Counted from the first letter of the stretch, positions 43,291 through 56,035 are shown. The stretch is 64,000 nucleotides of DNA from Culex pipiens pallens (GCF_016801865.2 NC_068939.1:68785072-68849071), one strand, 5' to 3'. The notes: generated by a model not told the origin, from the letters alone. Program-made: numbers and translations.

Positions 43291-44860
43291 TTTGAGCAGT
43301 TCTCTCAGATTTCGGTCATTCGATTTTTTCCGTATTTTTTATACGACTGAAACTTTTTTGGTGCCTTCGGTATGCCCAACCCTAGTAACATTTTTAAACT
43401 TACAGGTTTTATCATGGTTCTGAAAACCCTCATACGGCCTAAATAGGCTTTTATGGCCTACATAAAACCTAAAATGTTACTAGGGAAATAAGCCATTTTG
43501 CATCACAAGTTTGTCCATATAATTTTCCATACAAATTTGGCAGCCGTCCATACATAAATGATGCATGAAAATTCAAAAATCTGCATCTTTTGAAGGATTT
43601 TTTTCAACGGTGTCTTGGGCAAAGTTGTAGGTATGGATACGGACTACACTGAAAAAATTAGGTGATTTAACTTTTTGGCACTAAAATTTGATTTGCTAAA
43701 AAATACTATTTTTATTATTTTTTTGTATGTTTATGTGTATTTTTGTATGTTTAATGCCAACATTTCAGAAATTTCCAGGAAGTGCAACAAATCGTTGACA
43801 GAGTTATGAATTTTGGAATCAATACTGATTTTTTCAAAAAAATCGAAATATCGTGCGCAAAAAGTTTTAACTTCTTTTTTCGATGTGAAATCCAATTTGC
43901 AATCAAAAAGTACTTTAGTGAAATTTTGATAAAGAGCACCGTTTTCATGTTATAGCCATTTAACGTACCATTTTTATTGAAATAGTCGCAGTTATTCCTT
44001 TTTAAAGTAGTGCACATGTTAGCCCACTTTTGAAAAAAAAAAACATTTTTGAAAAAAATGAAAATTCTCTATACTTTGCATTTTTGAACTTTGTTGACAC
44101 GACCCTTAGTTGCTGAGATATTGCCATGCAAAGGTTTAAAAACAGGAAAATTGATGTTTTCTAAGTCCCACCCAAACAACCCTTCATTTCTAATGTCAAT
44201 ATCTCAACAACTTTTGTTAAAATATGAAACATTCGTAAAATTTTCCGATCTTTTAGAAAACAATACTGTCAATTTAACAATTCTAGACTAACATTTAAAA
44301 AGGGCCAAATATTGAAAATTACTTCTTTTTGAAATTTGGAAAACGGTGCACTTTATCAAAATTTTACCAAAGCACTTTTACCTCGAAAAAGGCAGTTAAA
44401 AAATGTGCGACCCATATTTCGATTTTTTTTTTGAATCAGTATTCATTCAAAAATTCATAACTCAGTCAAAGATTTTTTGAGCAATCTGGAAATTTCTGAA
44501 AAGTTGGCATTTGATGTCCTATAAATACTTATCAGAAAATGAAAAAAAAAATAAAAAAAAGGTTTTTGCAAATCAAGTATTAGTGGCAAAAAGTGTGATT
44601 TAAAATCACCAAAAGTTTCCTTATCCATACATACAACTTTGCCGAAGACACCAAGTCGATCAAAAAATACCTTCAAAAGAAACAGATGTTTCAATTTTGA
44701 TGTATCATTTTGTATGGACAGCTGCCAAATTTGTATGGGAAATTATATGGACAAACTTATGATGCAAAACGGCTTCATTGGGCGTACCGAAGGCACCAAA
44801 AAAGTTTCAGCTGGATTAAAAAATACAAAAATTAAAATTAAAAAAAAGACCGATTCGTAG
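43290..44860. mobile_element. PAL-B palindromic element, copy 2 (nearly complete)
   Basis: The left arm starts GAGCAGTTCTCTCAGATTTC and the right arm ends near 44860. Both carry TTTGGCAGC(C/T)GTCCATAC and CAACTTTGCC(C/G)AAGACACC in mirrored order. A 106-bp MITE (43380-43485) interrupts the left arm. Confidence 0.75.
43380..43485. mobile_element. 106-bp MITE with CCCTAGTAACATTTT ends
   Basis: The inverted ends CCCTAGTAACATTTT and AAAATGTTACTAGGG break the PAL-B phrase TATGCCCAA...AGCCATTTTGC. The end motif (AGTAACATTTT) is shared with the hairpin MITE at 25511-25725, suggesting relatives. Confidence 0.75.
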
Positions 44861-44978
44861 AAAACGTGCATTTTAAGCCAAACTGAGTTAAGAACGCCAT
44901 TTTGTGTAGCTAACAATGCCTCACCTTTTGACCTTCACATATCCTCACAAATCGATTTCAATCCTGAGATATTCAATC

Positions 44979-45286
44979 TTGTCGTGCTATCTGGTCACTC
45001 CCTGAAAATTGATGTAAGTGCGACAACTGGCCAAAGGGATTTCAGGTCAGAACATGTTTGACGGACGTACAAGTTAGACTACCGTAAACATTTGTAATTA
45101 TAACTCGGGACTCCATCAACTAACATCAACCAAAATTTGGGACAATGCACATGATGGTCAGCCAAACAAAACGTGTTTGTTATTGTTTACATCGCGTTCT
45201 CTAGTTTTTGTTTATTCAAAGTCAAACAATGAAACGCGTTTTTCTCGGAACGTCGAAATGGCGAGTGTGACAAGATAGCACGACTA
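44979..45286. mobile_element. MITE with GTCGTGCTATCT ends
   Basis: GTCGTGCTATCTGGTCACTC at the left and GAGTGTGACAAGATAGCACG plus AC at the right are inverted, about 22 bp with one or two mismatches. It has no ORF and no clear target duplication. Confidence 0.6.
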
Positions 45287-46015
45287 CGTCGACGTGTAAG
45301 ACATCTTTTTAAGAACATTGCAAAATAACTTCTGCTATATTTTTGATTTATGTCGGCTTACTCCAGTAAAAATATATTAACTTTTAAAGTTCATATCTTG
45401 ACATTTCTAAACAAACTCCAGCATGATTTTGAAACAGCATCTGTTCTGATTGATCTGCATTATTTTTTTTGTTTCAAGAATGTAAAACGTTTCCTTAATA
45501 ATAAACTATTTTCACAGCTGTTCTTGTTACTAAATTCACTGAAATTTTTGTTAGAACTGTTGTTCAACATGATCACTACCTGTGCTGTGCGCTACCTGTT
45601 TGTGATATTGTACCTATTGTGAAAGTAGAAAAGTGAAAAATGATTTATAAATAAACGAAATAAATCACACTGACATGCAATTTCTCCGTGGTTTCTTACT
45701 CTCAATTACCTGGGTAAATCACTTTACTCGTCAAACACTGACCAGATTTCAGTTCCAAGCCCACACCGGATGGCATTCGAAGAATCAACAAAACGCTCAC
45801 ACAAACAGACATCGAGGGGCCCACATGCAACGGCCGTAAATCTTACTCAAAATGGAAGGATCCATCGCTAAGGGGGTGAGGTCATGCCAACGCCACACAC
45901 AATGTGACAGCGGGTGTCGGGTCGGGTCGGGTCGGTTCAAGGGCAATCGAAACTTGCACGGCTACTCTAGGTTGAAGGAATCATCAATGGAAGAACATTG
46001 AAAGCGTTATTTTGA
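45287..46015. other. unique DNA, no gene seen
   Basis: The interval 45690-45960 is less AT-rich and includes a (GGGTC)n stretch near 45917. An ORF near 45350-45622 is AT-rich with no recognisable domain and is not called. Confidence 0.35.
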
Positions 46016-46350
46016 GGGTTTCATCGAAAGGTCGTTCCCCCGAAACTAGTTACACTGAATGTCAAAACGACGTTTCGGTTGCACTAAACAGTCATTTCAC
46101 CGAATAGTCGTTTCATCGAATGTCTTTTTGATGAATCAGGAAAACATGATTTTTGAGCATGATACTGAGCTGCCATTTAAAGTTTCCGGCAAAATGGCCT
46201 CTCTGATAAACTAAGTGGTCGTTTCACCGAATGGTCCTTTCATCTAATATATTCGGTGAAATGGCCCCTCCTAATTTGTTTATCGAGAAATTGGTAATTT
46301 GGAAAACAATGGCATTTCGATTTAAAACCCTTTTCGGTGAAATGACCCAA
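46016..46350. mobile_element. degenerate foldback element with TTTCACCGAA repeats
   Basis: It holds units such as TCATTTCACCGAATAGTCG and GTCGTTTCACCGAATGG on one strand and TATTCGGTGAAATGGCCCC and TTTTCGGTGAAATGACCC on the other. It parallels the TTTCGCCGAA element at 1808-3798 with a G-to-A change in the unit. Confidence 0.6.
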
Positions 46351-47649
46351 TCTCGCTGAAGAGAAACCCGACAACGACGACGTCGGAAACAAACAATCCC
46401 CGACAGGTGGCTTAGTGTTCCGCCCACCCGAGGTGGCGCTGTCCACATGATGGATTAGGTCTGTTCCGGATTTTCTAATGCGGCTGAAGTTTGAAGGGGG
46501 AGTAAGGTGGACTGAGCAAAATGGCATGCAATGAATTTCAAGTGGGTCTAAGTGAAAAACTGTACCGGAACTGATAGATGAAGAGGGGAAAGTGCAAGAA
46601 AAGAGATAAAATTCTGAGGTCTAATAGAACTAAATGAGATTTTTTAAGGGGTGGGGATGCATTCGAGAGATTAAAGGTGAAGAAGAGTAAAAAAAGTGGT
46701 GGAAATTTGAGAGAAAAACTAGACAAAACCCGGCAAATTCCTCCATGTCCTGACCGTGGAGGCTCCTCTAGAAGGCCAATTTCGAACCACGAAAAAGAGA
46801 AAGAGTGAGGAAAGAACAACGGGTACGGCGCCTGTACGGGACTTACCATAGAGACCATAGATGGTAGTTTTCAATTTAACATCTATCAAAGACAATGAGT
46901 AAAAAATGAAGAAAAAAAGACAATGAATTAGTCCATTATGACGATTTTGATTTGTGGCAGTTGTGGTTGATGGGTTTTTTGAGGTCGGTTTGTTTTTTTT
47001 TTCTGTTTTGTAAGGAAAAGGAGTAGTGGGGGAAACTTTGTTGTGATATTGGAGGGAAGTTCCACTTGTAAAATTTCGTCCTCGATGAGCTGTTACATAA
47101 CATGATAATGATGTAAGCAAAGTGGAGAACCAAAATGGGTGGGCACAATGGCATAGTGGAACAACGATGATTGACGGACATGCATTGTTGTACCCGGGCT
47201 CTTTCATGAAGCCGTTGAAGGTAGATTGATGGGATTTTGGTTTGTTTGCTGGTTTTTCTTTGTGTACAGGGAGAGTGTTGTTGTTTGGATTTAACCGTGT
47301 TGTTTAATGTTTCCTATTAAAATGAGTTGAACTATTTTTCCAGGCCATGTATTAAGCGAATCTATCACTCGCAAGAATTGAGGTTCGATAATGAAATCTA
47401 CTTGAGATAAAAGATAAATAGACTCACCAATATAAGTGTTGATAGCATCTATAGTGAATAATACTAACAGCCCCTTCTTATATCAGAACATTTTAAAAAT
47501 AATAGCGTGATCATTTTTGAAAAATCAATCCCTAAAAATAACCTCTCTACTTTACTGCATTATTTGTTTTTGTGGGAGTAATAATTTGAACAAACAGCAG
47601 TAAAACTCTGATAGTGTTTTTTATTGAATCAAAACAACTATAGATAATA
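46351..47649. other. mostly unique DNA, possibly stomatin intron
   Basis: Overlapping long ORFs on the minus strand (46538-47207) have low-complexity Phe/Ser-rich translations and no domain, so I do not call them. One possible microexon is listed separately. Confidence 0.35.
46848..46883 (-). CDS. possible 36-nt microexon upstream of the stomatin hairpin exon
   Basis: On the minus strand TTGTCTTTGATAG is followed by 36 bases and the donor GTAAGT (46847-46842). It begins with two codon bases and ends with one, so it fits in phase between an upstream exon and the exon at 36794, adding VKLKTTIYGLY. Only splice-site quality and phase support it. Confidence 0.2.
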
Positions 47650-48340
47650 TCTTTTGGTATGAAATACTAAATTAAGATGCAACAAAATGGGTTAATTTTG
47701 CGGGCATTTCAGGGCATGATCCCCTAGATGTACTGAGACCGACTACCACATATGAGCTTGATTGGTTGCGACAGGACCTGGTGCTTTGACTTTGATGCAT
47801 TTTTCAAAAACCTTAAATTGCCGAAGATTGCGAAAAGATTCGTCAAATGTTAAGAATGTTACAGAATTTATAACATCACCGCTGCCGAAAACTTCAACTT
47901 TTTTCATTTTCTTATGGCAGCACTTGCTGCTACTGCAGAAAAGAATAAAAGTAGGCGACGCTACGCTCATGCAACCAAGCAAGCTGATGGTTGCCATCAG
48001 AGAGTGAAAAAAGTTGAAGTTTTCAGCACTTGTGTTATACATTCTCTAGCATTCTAAATATTTGACGATTTTTTTCGCACTCATCAGAAGAGTTGATCCT
48101 TGGAACACGAACTATGAGTTCGTGAGGTTTTTGAAAAATGCAAAAATAGTTAAGGGGCTCAACTTTCCAAAAGCAAAACGCATTGATTTTACGGGTTAAA
48201 TTCCATTAAAACTTTAAAGTCAAATCACTAGGTCCTGTAGCAACCAATCAAGCTCATATTTGGGATTCGGGTTCAGTACACCTAAGGGATTATGCCCTGA
48301 AATGACCGCAAAATTTACCCATTTTGTTACATCCTTATAC
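47650..48340. mobile_element. palindromic element PAL-D
   Basis: The left arm (about 47670-47830) and right arm (about 48130-48340) are inverted. Each carries ATGAGCTTGATTGGTTGC or its complement, GGACCT, GGGCATTTCAGGGCAT and ACAAAATGGGT. Relics are at 40080-40220 and 53080-53130. Confidence 0.65.
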
Positions 48341-48599
48341 TACTTTTTATTTTAAATAATGGCTTATAATATCGAAAGAGTGATTGCATTTTTAAAATCT
48401 GTATAGTTATTTGGTTATGGTTTTTAAAAATGCGCAATCAAAATAAGCTAGGTAGATTGATGAAACTCGAATAAATAGAAACTTCAGGTATCAAAGTGAC
48501 ATTTTTTGTTATTTTTTTAAGATTATGTGGCTATATCCCTGCAACAGCAATCCAATCAAAATCAAATTATTCGCTCTACAGCATTGCCTTGGCGTTCTC

Positions 48600-48925
48600 G
48601 AAACTAGGTGTCCAAAGGTTTGATTGTTGAGGCAATTGCAAACCTCTTTTACATCTCAGCTTCCATCCACCCCGGGATTCAAACTGACGACATTTGGATA
48701 GTTAGTCCAACTGCCTACCAGGACCCAGGGAGACGACTCCTTCACCTGGATTGAGCTAACGACCTAACCCTCTAGGTTAGACCGGGGCCAACATTTACTT
48801 CCCCTCCCGACAAAAGGTCAGACAAAAATCGTCTCGAAAAATGCCACCGGAACCGTCTGGGATCGAACCCAAGCCGACTGGGTGAGAGGCAAGCACGTTT
48901 ACCCCTACACCACGGTTCCCGGCCC
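48600..48925 (-). mobile_element. composite SINE with two tRNA-like modules, copy 2
   Basis: This is the reverse complement of 32818-33180 with scattered changes: the Glu(CTC)-like head at 48924-48850, then GGTCTAACCTAGAGG, the second tRNA-like module at about 48730-48665, and the AGGTTTGCAATTGCC end near 48640. The order and spacing of both modules is conserved. Confidence 0.8.
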
Positions 48926-49265
48926 GATCAAATAAATCTTAAATTTTCTCAAATTTTTAACATATTTTTGTTGAGGTGCTTTTCATCATGAAATATTTTG
49001 GAATCGCATAAATAGTGAACACTTATTTAACCTTAAATACCTGAAACTTGGAAATGGTGCGCTTTATAAAAACAAATTATCTTGAAATCATTTGCATATT
49101 TGACTTTGCAATTTAAATCAATTTTAAAATTTGGTTTGTCATGAGTTTGATAATTTTCAGAAATAATAACATCGGAACCAGATTTTGCATCATTCATGCT
49201 TAAAAAATGCCTTTCAAATTATCAAAAAAAAATTAAAGATTAAAATACTGATTTGGAAAATAAGT

Positions 49266-49851
49266 TATGGATAATTCTCCGCCTACTCACACCAGCAGTT
49301 GTTCCGACCCCTCTTCGATTTGCGTGAAACTTTATCCTAAGGGGTAACTTTTGTCCCTGGGCGGTTTTTTAACATGCGGAAAAGAGATGTTTTTCAATAA
49401 TTTGCAGCCTGAAACGGTGATGAGATAGACATTTTTTGTCAAAGGGACTTTTATGTAAAATTAGACGCCCGATTTAATGGCGTACTCAAAATTCCGAAAA
49501 AACGTATTTTTTATCGAAAAAAACATCAAAAAAATTTAAAAAAAACTCTGCCATTTCCCATTTTATCAACTGTAAATTTTTTTGGAACAAGTCATTTAAA
49601 GGGAAATTTAATGTACTACAAATTTCTATCTCATCCCGTTTCAGGCTGCAAATTATTGAAAAACACCAATTGTTTCGCATGTTCAAAAATGGAAGGGGTC
49701 GTACCACCACTCCGTCACGAGATATCAAAAAAACGGACCTCAGATTCGTGATCAGGGACAAAAGTTACCCCTTAGGACAATGTTTCGCGCAAATCGAAGA
49801 GGGGTCGGGGCAACTTTTTTCGATTTCGTGTGAGTTGGTAGAGAATTATGC
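49266..49851. mobile_element. PAL-A element, copy 3, with the centre deleted
   Basis: Both ends are present (ATAATTCTCCGCC, GTAGAGAATTAT). The spacer and inner arms are missing, with a junction near 49619, and the left arm has a second deletion after TTTTGTCCCTGG. Confidence 0.8.
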
Positions 49852-49949
49852 TTGTATAGAAACATTGTTGCACAGAAAATTATTTATTAACTAGCGAGTT
49901 AGCCCAAAGGTTTCTGCGACATCGCATTTTCTGGAACACCCTAGTTATA

Positions 49950-51162
49950 AAAACGGAATCGACGTAATACCTTATAATGTGGCCCTCTTAAAACTTGCGA
50001 TTTCGTCAACGGATCCACAGGCGTGTATCGTTCTTTTTGCGACAAGACTCCGCCTCCCGGGTCTCCTAAGTGTGAAGGTATAGCACGGGAAGAGGGCACC
50101 GAAAACCTATAGGGGAAGGTGGGGCAAGACGACCATATGGGGCAAGAGGAACAATCGCTCGAAAGGCCGTAATTTTTACAATTTTGATTATTTCCAGTAT
50201 GAGGAATTGTTGCTAGCAATGCAATTAACTGATACTACTACCACATATCCGCTAAAATGACGTACACGCCACGGGGCGTGAGATTTAATTAAGTTTTTCT
50301 CTTAACCTTTGTTTTCTTATAATATTTGGAAAGTACAAAATAAGGCTTAGGGTTCGTTTTAAGGCTCATTTTATCAAAATGCTATTTTTCCTAGATCAGT
50401 AGTGTCCCTAGCAATGACTTGCGCCTTTTATAAAGTATGATTTAACTTCTAGTTATTTTTGTTGAGAGTTTTTAAAAAATCTTGTTCAGGTGGGACAAGT
50501 GTACCATATGGATTTTTGGTATGGAAAAAATTACGAATTGCTGCAACAACATATTTTATTGGGTAAAAAATACATAATAATACTTAAAAACTGATAAACA
50601 ATTGTTAAAAAAAATTGTTCATGCAAAATATAGTGATATTTTTAAAATTTCTTTTTTTTCATCTGAGTATTTTTTTTTTCGTAAAAACGATCATTTTTTT
50701 AGTAAAATCTTATTATTTAATCTGAAAATGAAAGAAACGTTTCAAATACATTCTAATCTGATGTATCTAAGTGATAACAGTTCACTTGTTAGCAAATTGA
50801 CATGTTGTTACATGAATTGTTCCTCTTGCCCCAACAGGTTGTTCGTCTTGCCCCACTAGTTGAGAAGAACGTACGGAAAATCAAAAATTTTAAAATCAAT
50901 TTTTTACATTAAAAAACAGGATTTTTTAAAAACTTTTTCTATCAAAGCCTTAGTCAAGACTTGGAATAAGATGATTATGAAAAATCCGACAGATTTTTTA
51001 ACGTTTTTGATGGGTTATAACGAGCATTTCCTTAGCTTGTTACACTTTCCCCACTTTCCCCTATTTACACTTAGGATTTTTTGCGTCCGCCTCGGGGTTC
51101 GATCCAGCGACCTCTGGATTGTGAGTCCAGTGCGCGGTTCGATTGATCCACACAGGCAGACG
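49950..51162 (-). mobile_element. tRNA-derived SINE with 10-bp target duplication, split by a MITE
   Basis: CCTAGTTATA is repeated at 49940-49949 and 51163-51172. On the minus strand a tRNA-like head (51162 to 51085) has acceptor GCGTCTGCCT/AGGCGGACGC and the anticodon loop CTCACAA in a CTGGA/TCCAG stem. The body resumes beyond the inserted element 50112-51061. Without the insert the SINE is about 260 bp. Confidence 0.75.
50112..51061. mobile_element. 950-bp TA-flanked element with GGGGCAAGACGA repeats
   Basis: The ends GGGGAAGGTGGGG...CCCCACTTTCCCC are flanked by TA (50110-50111, 51062-51063). Inverted subterminal copies of GGGGCAAGACGA and GGGGCAAGAGGAACAA lie at 50132-50155 and 50815-50860. 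The interior is AT-rich with no transposase ORF, so it is non-autonomous. Confidence 0.75.
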
Positions 51163-51172
51163 CCTAGTTATA

Positions 51173-53154
51173 GTGTCCTAGATTAAACTCGATAGGTTTA
51201 GAATCTCAACTATTCGAATTAAAGGGAAAAGTTCTCTTAGTATGATATTTTTTATTGTTAAGTTTTCTCGATCTTTGACGTTATTACCCTTTTTAATGAA
51301 AAAATCAAATAATTTTTACAACTCATCAAAAAAATCAAATAATTTTTATAAGCTCATCAAGTAGTGTACAATATTTTTTATCGAAGGGTTCTTGAGTCAG
51401 AATTTTTAATCAAAATAATCATTTGATAAATTGCTTCGAAGATCCACGTTTTGTTTTTTTTTTATAAAGGAAACTTGTACTAATACGTTGCGATACAAAT
51501 AATATAATTCTATGTTGCATTGCCAATGCCAATTGATTATATAATATTTGTACACCATAAAAAGAGGTTCCAAATATTACTGGTTCAGTTCGATGAAGAG
51601 TCTCAAAAATCACAATCTTCTTGTATCATTTCCGATTGGACAAAACCACCAGAAACCAACGCTTTCTCGGTAATCAAATATGATTGCCGGGGTCGTTTTC
51701 CAATTCCAAAGTTCAAACCGCGTGCTCACTCACGTCGAAAACGTTATTTCAGCCAAAACAAACAGATAAACAAGACTTGTCTTCCTTGCGAGGAGCAGGG
51801 AAATGTGGGGGGTAATCCTTTCGTTTGCTGGGTTTCGCTTTTCAGCATCGAACCCGGCAGCAAACGGAACTGATCCCACTTCCAAGCCAGAAGGAATTGG
51901 CTAAATTTATTTTATTTTCCCAATTCCAATAAATGGAATTCTTTATCTTCATTATGTGCCCGGTTCTGTAGCTGGAGGGGTGCCGCGCGCGGTGGAAAAG
52001 AGCGGAAAAATCCCAAACAAGAAAACCGCGTTGAAATGTATTTTCGCTCGCTCTTGGATGTTTTTCCTTGCGCGCGAAGCTGGCTCCCTCCCCCCTCGGA
52101 AAGCTTGTACCGATGCGATGTGTACACGTGGACTTTTGTGAGCTTCTGTTGCATGTTCGAGCCCCAGAAAATCAACAGGATGGGAAATTTTTCCCGCTTG
52201 CCCCTCCTTGCTTTTCCTCGGGGAAATTCAACGAATTGAAAGTGATGCCGATGTCGGTCGGTGGTTGCTGTAAATAAGGCCACTTGGAAGCGAGAGAGCT
52301 TTTTGGGAAAGGGGAGAGAAAGCTTCGCTATTGTGCTTTTCTCGGCAAAACGGAAGTGTGCACACACACCGCACAGAAACTTGCACAATGCGCACCCACA
52401 AAACAAAAAACCACCGAACAAAAGCCGTCGAAATGCATCGATGTTGATGTGAAAATGGCATCATTGCTTTGTGGAACAGGAACACAATGAGGGGGGGGGG
52501 GGGGGTGAAGGTGCTGTGTGTGTTTCGTGTGGTTTTCATGTTGAGGGTGGTTCCTGTGTGGGAAAGCACTATTGTTTAGTGTTAAAGTGAAGGTGATCAT
52601 CATTCTCAATGAAAATTGGCACGTGCTTTAAAAAATCATTTTTGACAATGTTGTGTAGAGTGTTTTGTTCTTAATAAAAAAGTAAAAAAATCACAAGATT
52701 CACTCGAAAAATAGATTTAATATAATTTTGAAGCTAAAGAACAAATGCTTGGTTTTATTTCAAAAACTATGAAGTTAAAATATTAGCCCGTAATGAAAAT
52801 TACTTTTTGGAGGACATTCAGGGGTTTGTTCTGGTGGGTGAACAGAGGAGATTTTTCGAAAATATGCCAAACTTTGAAGGCCTGTACCAAGTCCCAGGTT
52901 GCTCAAAATTTAAATGTGATACAGTGGATATAACAAAACTTGCGCAAGGATCTGGCGTAAACGCAAGTGATGTTGAAAATAAAAGCATTAGTGACCAAAG
53001 TTCCTCAAAAATGGATATTTTTTTAACAATTTTTTTACGAATTAAATCCAATATTAAATTCATGTGCAAAGAACCAGCTCCTGTTACGTTCAATCAAGCT
53101 CGTATTTGGGATTTTCCCCTAAATGTCCGTCAAACAGTCATTTTTTTTTAAATC
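51173..53154. other. unique region with GC-rich part 51630-52610
   Basis: It has low repeat content, a G-run at 52490-52505 and several overlapping ORFs on both strands without recognisable domains. It may contain regulatory or untranslated sequence of the upstream part of the stomatin gene; no exon is supported. The interval 53080-53130 carries a PAL-D phrase. Confidence 0.35.
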
Positions 53155-53345
53155 AGTTTTTTAAGTCGCGATAACTCGTGATGGTTACAAGCAAACCTCT
53201 TATCGTTTTGTAATTTTCTGTGCTACAGCTTATGAAACATTGTAACACTCTTAAGAATAACCCTGCAAAGTTGCATTTTTTCAGAAAGAAAAAAGGTCCT
53301 TTCTAGTTATTGAAGATTCGAAAAGACCATTAAACTGCCCCTGAT
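53155..53345. mobile_element. PAL-A relic, left piece
   Basis: GTCGCGATAACTCGTGATGG, AATAACCCTGCAAAGTT and AGATTCGAAAAG match the right arm of PAL-A with many changes. It continues at 54530 after the inserted PAL-B copy. Confidence 0.6.
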
Positions 53346-54515
53346 CGCATAAAAGTTCCATATGCATTTTCATCGCAAAAATTTTTCAACTTCAGTTTTC
53401 GATGTAAAATTGAATTTGCAATCAAAAAGTATTGTAGTGAAATTTTGATAAAGTGCACCGTTTTCAAGTTATATCCATTTTTATGTAACTTTTTTGAAAA
53501 AAGTCGCAGTTTTTCATTTTTTTAAATTAGTGCACATGTTTGCTCACTTTTGAAAAAAATATTTTTGAAGAGCTGAGAAAATTCTCCATGTTTTGCTTCT
53601 TCGGACTTTGTTGATACGACCTTTAGTTGCTGAGAGATTGCAATGCATTTTAACACTGAAAATCGGACCATTAGTTGCTGAGATATCGACATTGAAAAAT
53701 GGTGGGCTGTTTGGGTGAGACTTAGAAAACATCAATATTCCTGTTTTTAAACCTTTGCATTGCAATATCTCAACAACTAAAGGTCGTATCAACAAAGTCC
53801 GAAGAAGAAAAATGTAGAGAATTTTCTCGGCTTTTCAAAAATATTTTTTTCAAAAGTGGGCAAACTTGTGCACTTATTTAAAAAAATGAAAAACTGCAAA
53901 TATTTAAAAAAAAAGTCGCTTGAAAATGGATTTAACTTGAAAACGGTGCACTTTATCAAAATTTCCCTAAAGTACTTTTCGATTGCAAATTTGATTTTTC
54001 ATCGAAAAATGAGGTTGTAAATTTTTGCGACCAAAATTTCGATTTTTTGAAAAAATCAGTATTGATAAAAAAATCATAACTTGGTCAATAATTTTTTGCA
54101 CAACTTAAAAATTTCTGAAAAGTTGGCATTTTATGTCCTCTAAAACATATCAAAAAGTAAAAAAAAATAAAAATAGTGTTTTTTTGCAAATCAAGTTTTA
54201 ATGATAAAAAGTTAAATAAAAAAATCACCAATTTTTTTTACGGTGTATCATTTTTTTCAGTGTAGTCCGTATCCACACCTACAACTTTGCCGAAGACACC
54301 AAATCGATCAAAAAATTCCTTCAAAAGATACAGATTTTTGAATTTTCACATATCATTTTTGTATGGACAGCTGCCAAATTTGTATGGAAAATTATATGGA
54401 CAAACTAATGATGCAAAATGGCTTCTTTGGGCATACCGAAGGTACCAAAAAAGTTTCTGTCGGATTAAAAAATACAAAAAAATCGAATGTCCGAAATCCT
54501 AGAGAACTGCTCATA
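53346..54515. mobile_element. PAL-B palindromic element, copy 3
   Basis: Mirrored phrases around 53640-53700 (CAGCAACTAAAGGTCG and GACCATTAGTTGCTGAGAT) and a right end with ACAGCTGCCAAATTTGTA and TAGAGAACTGCTCATA. It interrupts a PAL-A relic. Confidence 0.7.
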
Positions 54516-54529
54516 TGGGACATTTATAC

Positions 54530-54760
54530 GAACAAGGGCAGTAAATTTCCCTTAAAATGATGTGTTCCATAATTTTCACAGTTGGGTAAGGGAAAATGGT
54601 ACAATTTAAAAAAAATCTCTTTTTTCAATACAGAAAACATTTTCGGAATTCTGAGTACGCCTTCAAATCAGGAGTTCAATTTTATAAAAAAAAGTCCTTT
54701 TGACACCAAACTTCCAAACCATCATTATATCAGGCTGCAAAAAAATTGAAATTATAGTCG
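54530..54760. mobile_element. PAL-A relic, right piece
   Basis: GTAAATTTCCCTTAAAATGA, GGAATTCTGAGTACGCC and CAGGCTGCAAA follow in PAL-A order, so this is the other side of the relic at 53155-53345. Confidence 0.6.
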
Positions 54761-56030
54761 TTGTAATCTACACATCGATGAAAAACATATTGTAACATGT
54801 ATTTCACACCAGTAATGTTATTTATCAATCATATGTTTTCAAAAAATGCTAGCCTTCAAGATTTTTTTTGTTGTAAAAAAAGTCAAATGAAGTTTTACAA
54901 CAAAAATTAACATATTTTTAAACTGGTTAGATCTTACTAAAACTGATCTTCAACGCAGGATAATACATTTTAAATGTTTTTCAGTAGATATCTGTAGTGG
55001 AAGTAACGTTCATCTTTTACGATTTTTTACGAAGGGAGGAGAGTGGGGTAAAACATCCCAAATTATGCGTTATGAAACAAAAGAACGTTTCAAACTTGCT
55101 GCGTTATTATCTCTAAATAAATCGGCGTTTTTCTAAACTTTCTATAAAACAATTGATTTTTTTTTGTCTTCTTTCAGATGCTATATCTCATCAACCGATC
55201 TGCAATGTTCTTTAATATTTTTTTTTAATTTCATGCCTTCTATAGGTTTAACAATAAAATAAGCATCGAAAAAGTATTGAATTTTGACCAAACTGTGCTA
55301 TTGCTCAAAAGAAGCATTTTTTTGTCGCATCCAAAAATAAGATTTTATCAAAATGCTTATATTGCGCAATATGTGAGATATATGTGAGAAAAGTTGACTT
55401 AAAATATATTTTTATAGAGTAACTATTATTTTCTTAAGAAGTACTAAGCATTGTCTAAAATTTTACCTAAGTTTAAGCTTACGTTTTTTTTATTTATTGA
55501 CATCAACCGGGCAAAACATTCAATATTACGCCTAGAGGGTGACGAGCGGGAATTCTCGCGATCGACCATTTTTGGACCACATTTGAACATTCGGATTTTC
55601 CTAATAACTATTTCGTCAATCAATATTTACAGTTGACGTTAAAAAGGAAAAAAAAACAATTTTTAATTGCTGTTTTGAGTCGTTATTTATCATATTGCAA
55701 AAATCCCGATACTGGGAAATTATATATTAGCTTTTTTTTTACATCACAAAAATCTATAAACAAGTGTGAGCAACTTTTGAAAAATCACTTAGTACGAATT
55801 AAGATTCGTAAACATTTTAAACTACAATTATCGGTCCAAAAAAAATCAAGAAGCGATCTTGTATTTGCAGATTCAGAAAAAAATTAAAGGTAGAAAGTTC
55901 CCGAAAATAACGAGGCTAGTAATTAACGTTTTATTGAATGAGTATAAATTAATTGTATCTAAATTCATTGAAAAGAAACACATTAATTACTTTTCTTTAT
56001 AAATGATTGGCACTAATGGCATAGTTAAAA
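54761..56030. other. AT-rich DNA, no gene seen
   Basis: Two short ORFs near 55451-55887 are AT-rich with Lys/Phe-rich translations and no domain. The short phrase GTGGGGTAAAACATCCC near 55030 may be an old element end. Confidence 0.35.
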
Positions 56031-56035
56031 AACTC

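Noticed and set aside
46538..47207. Overlapping minus-strand ORFs
   Set aside because: They have low-complexity Phe/Ser/Asn-rich translation with no domain; only a 36-nt piece with good splice sites was kept as a weak candidate.
51520..53151. Several 60-170-codon ORFs on both strands
   Set aside because: They overlap each other on opposite strands, show no family features, and one ends in a PAL-D-derived phrase.
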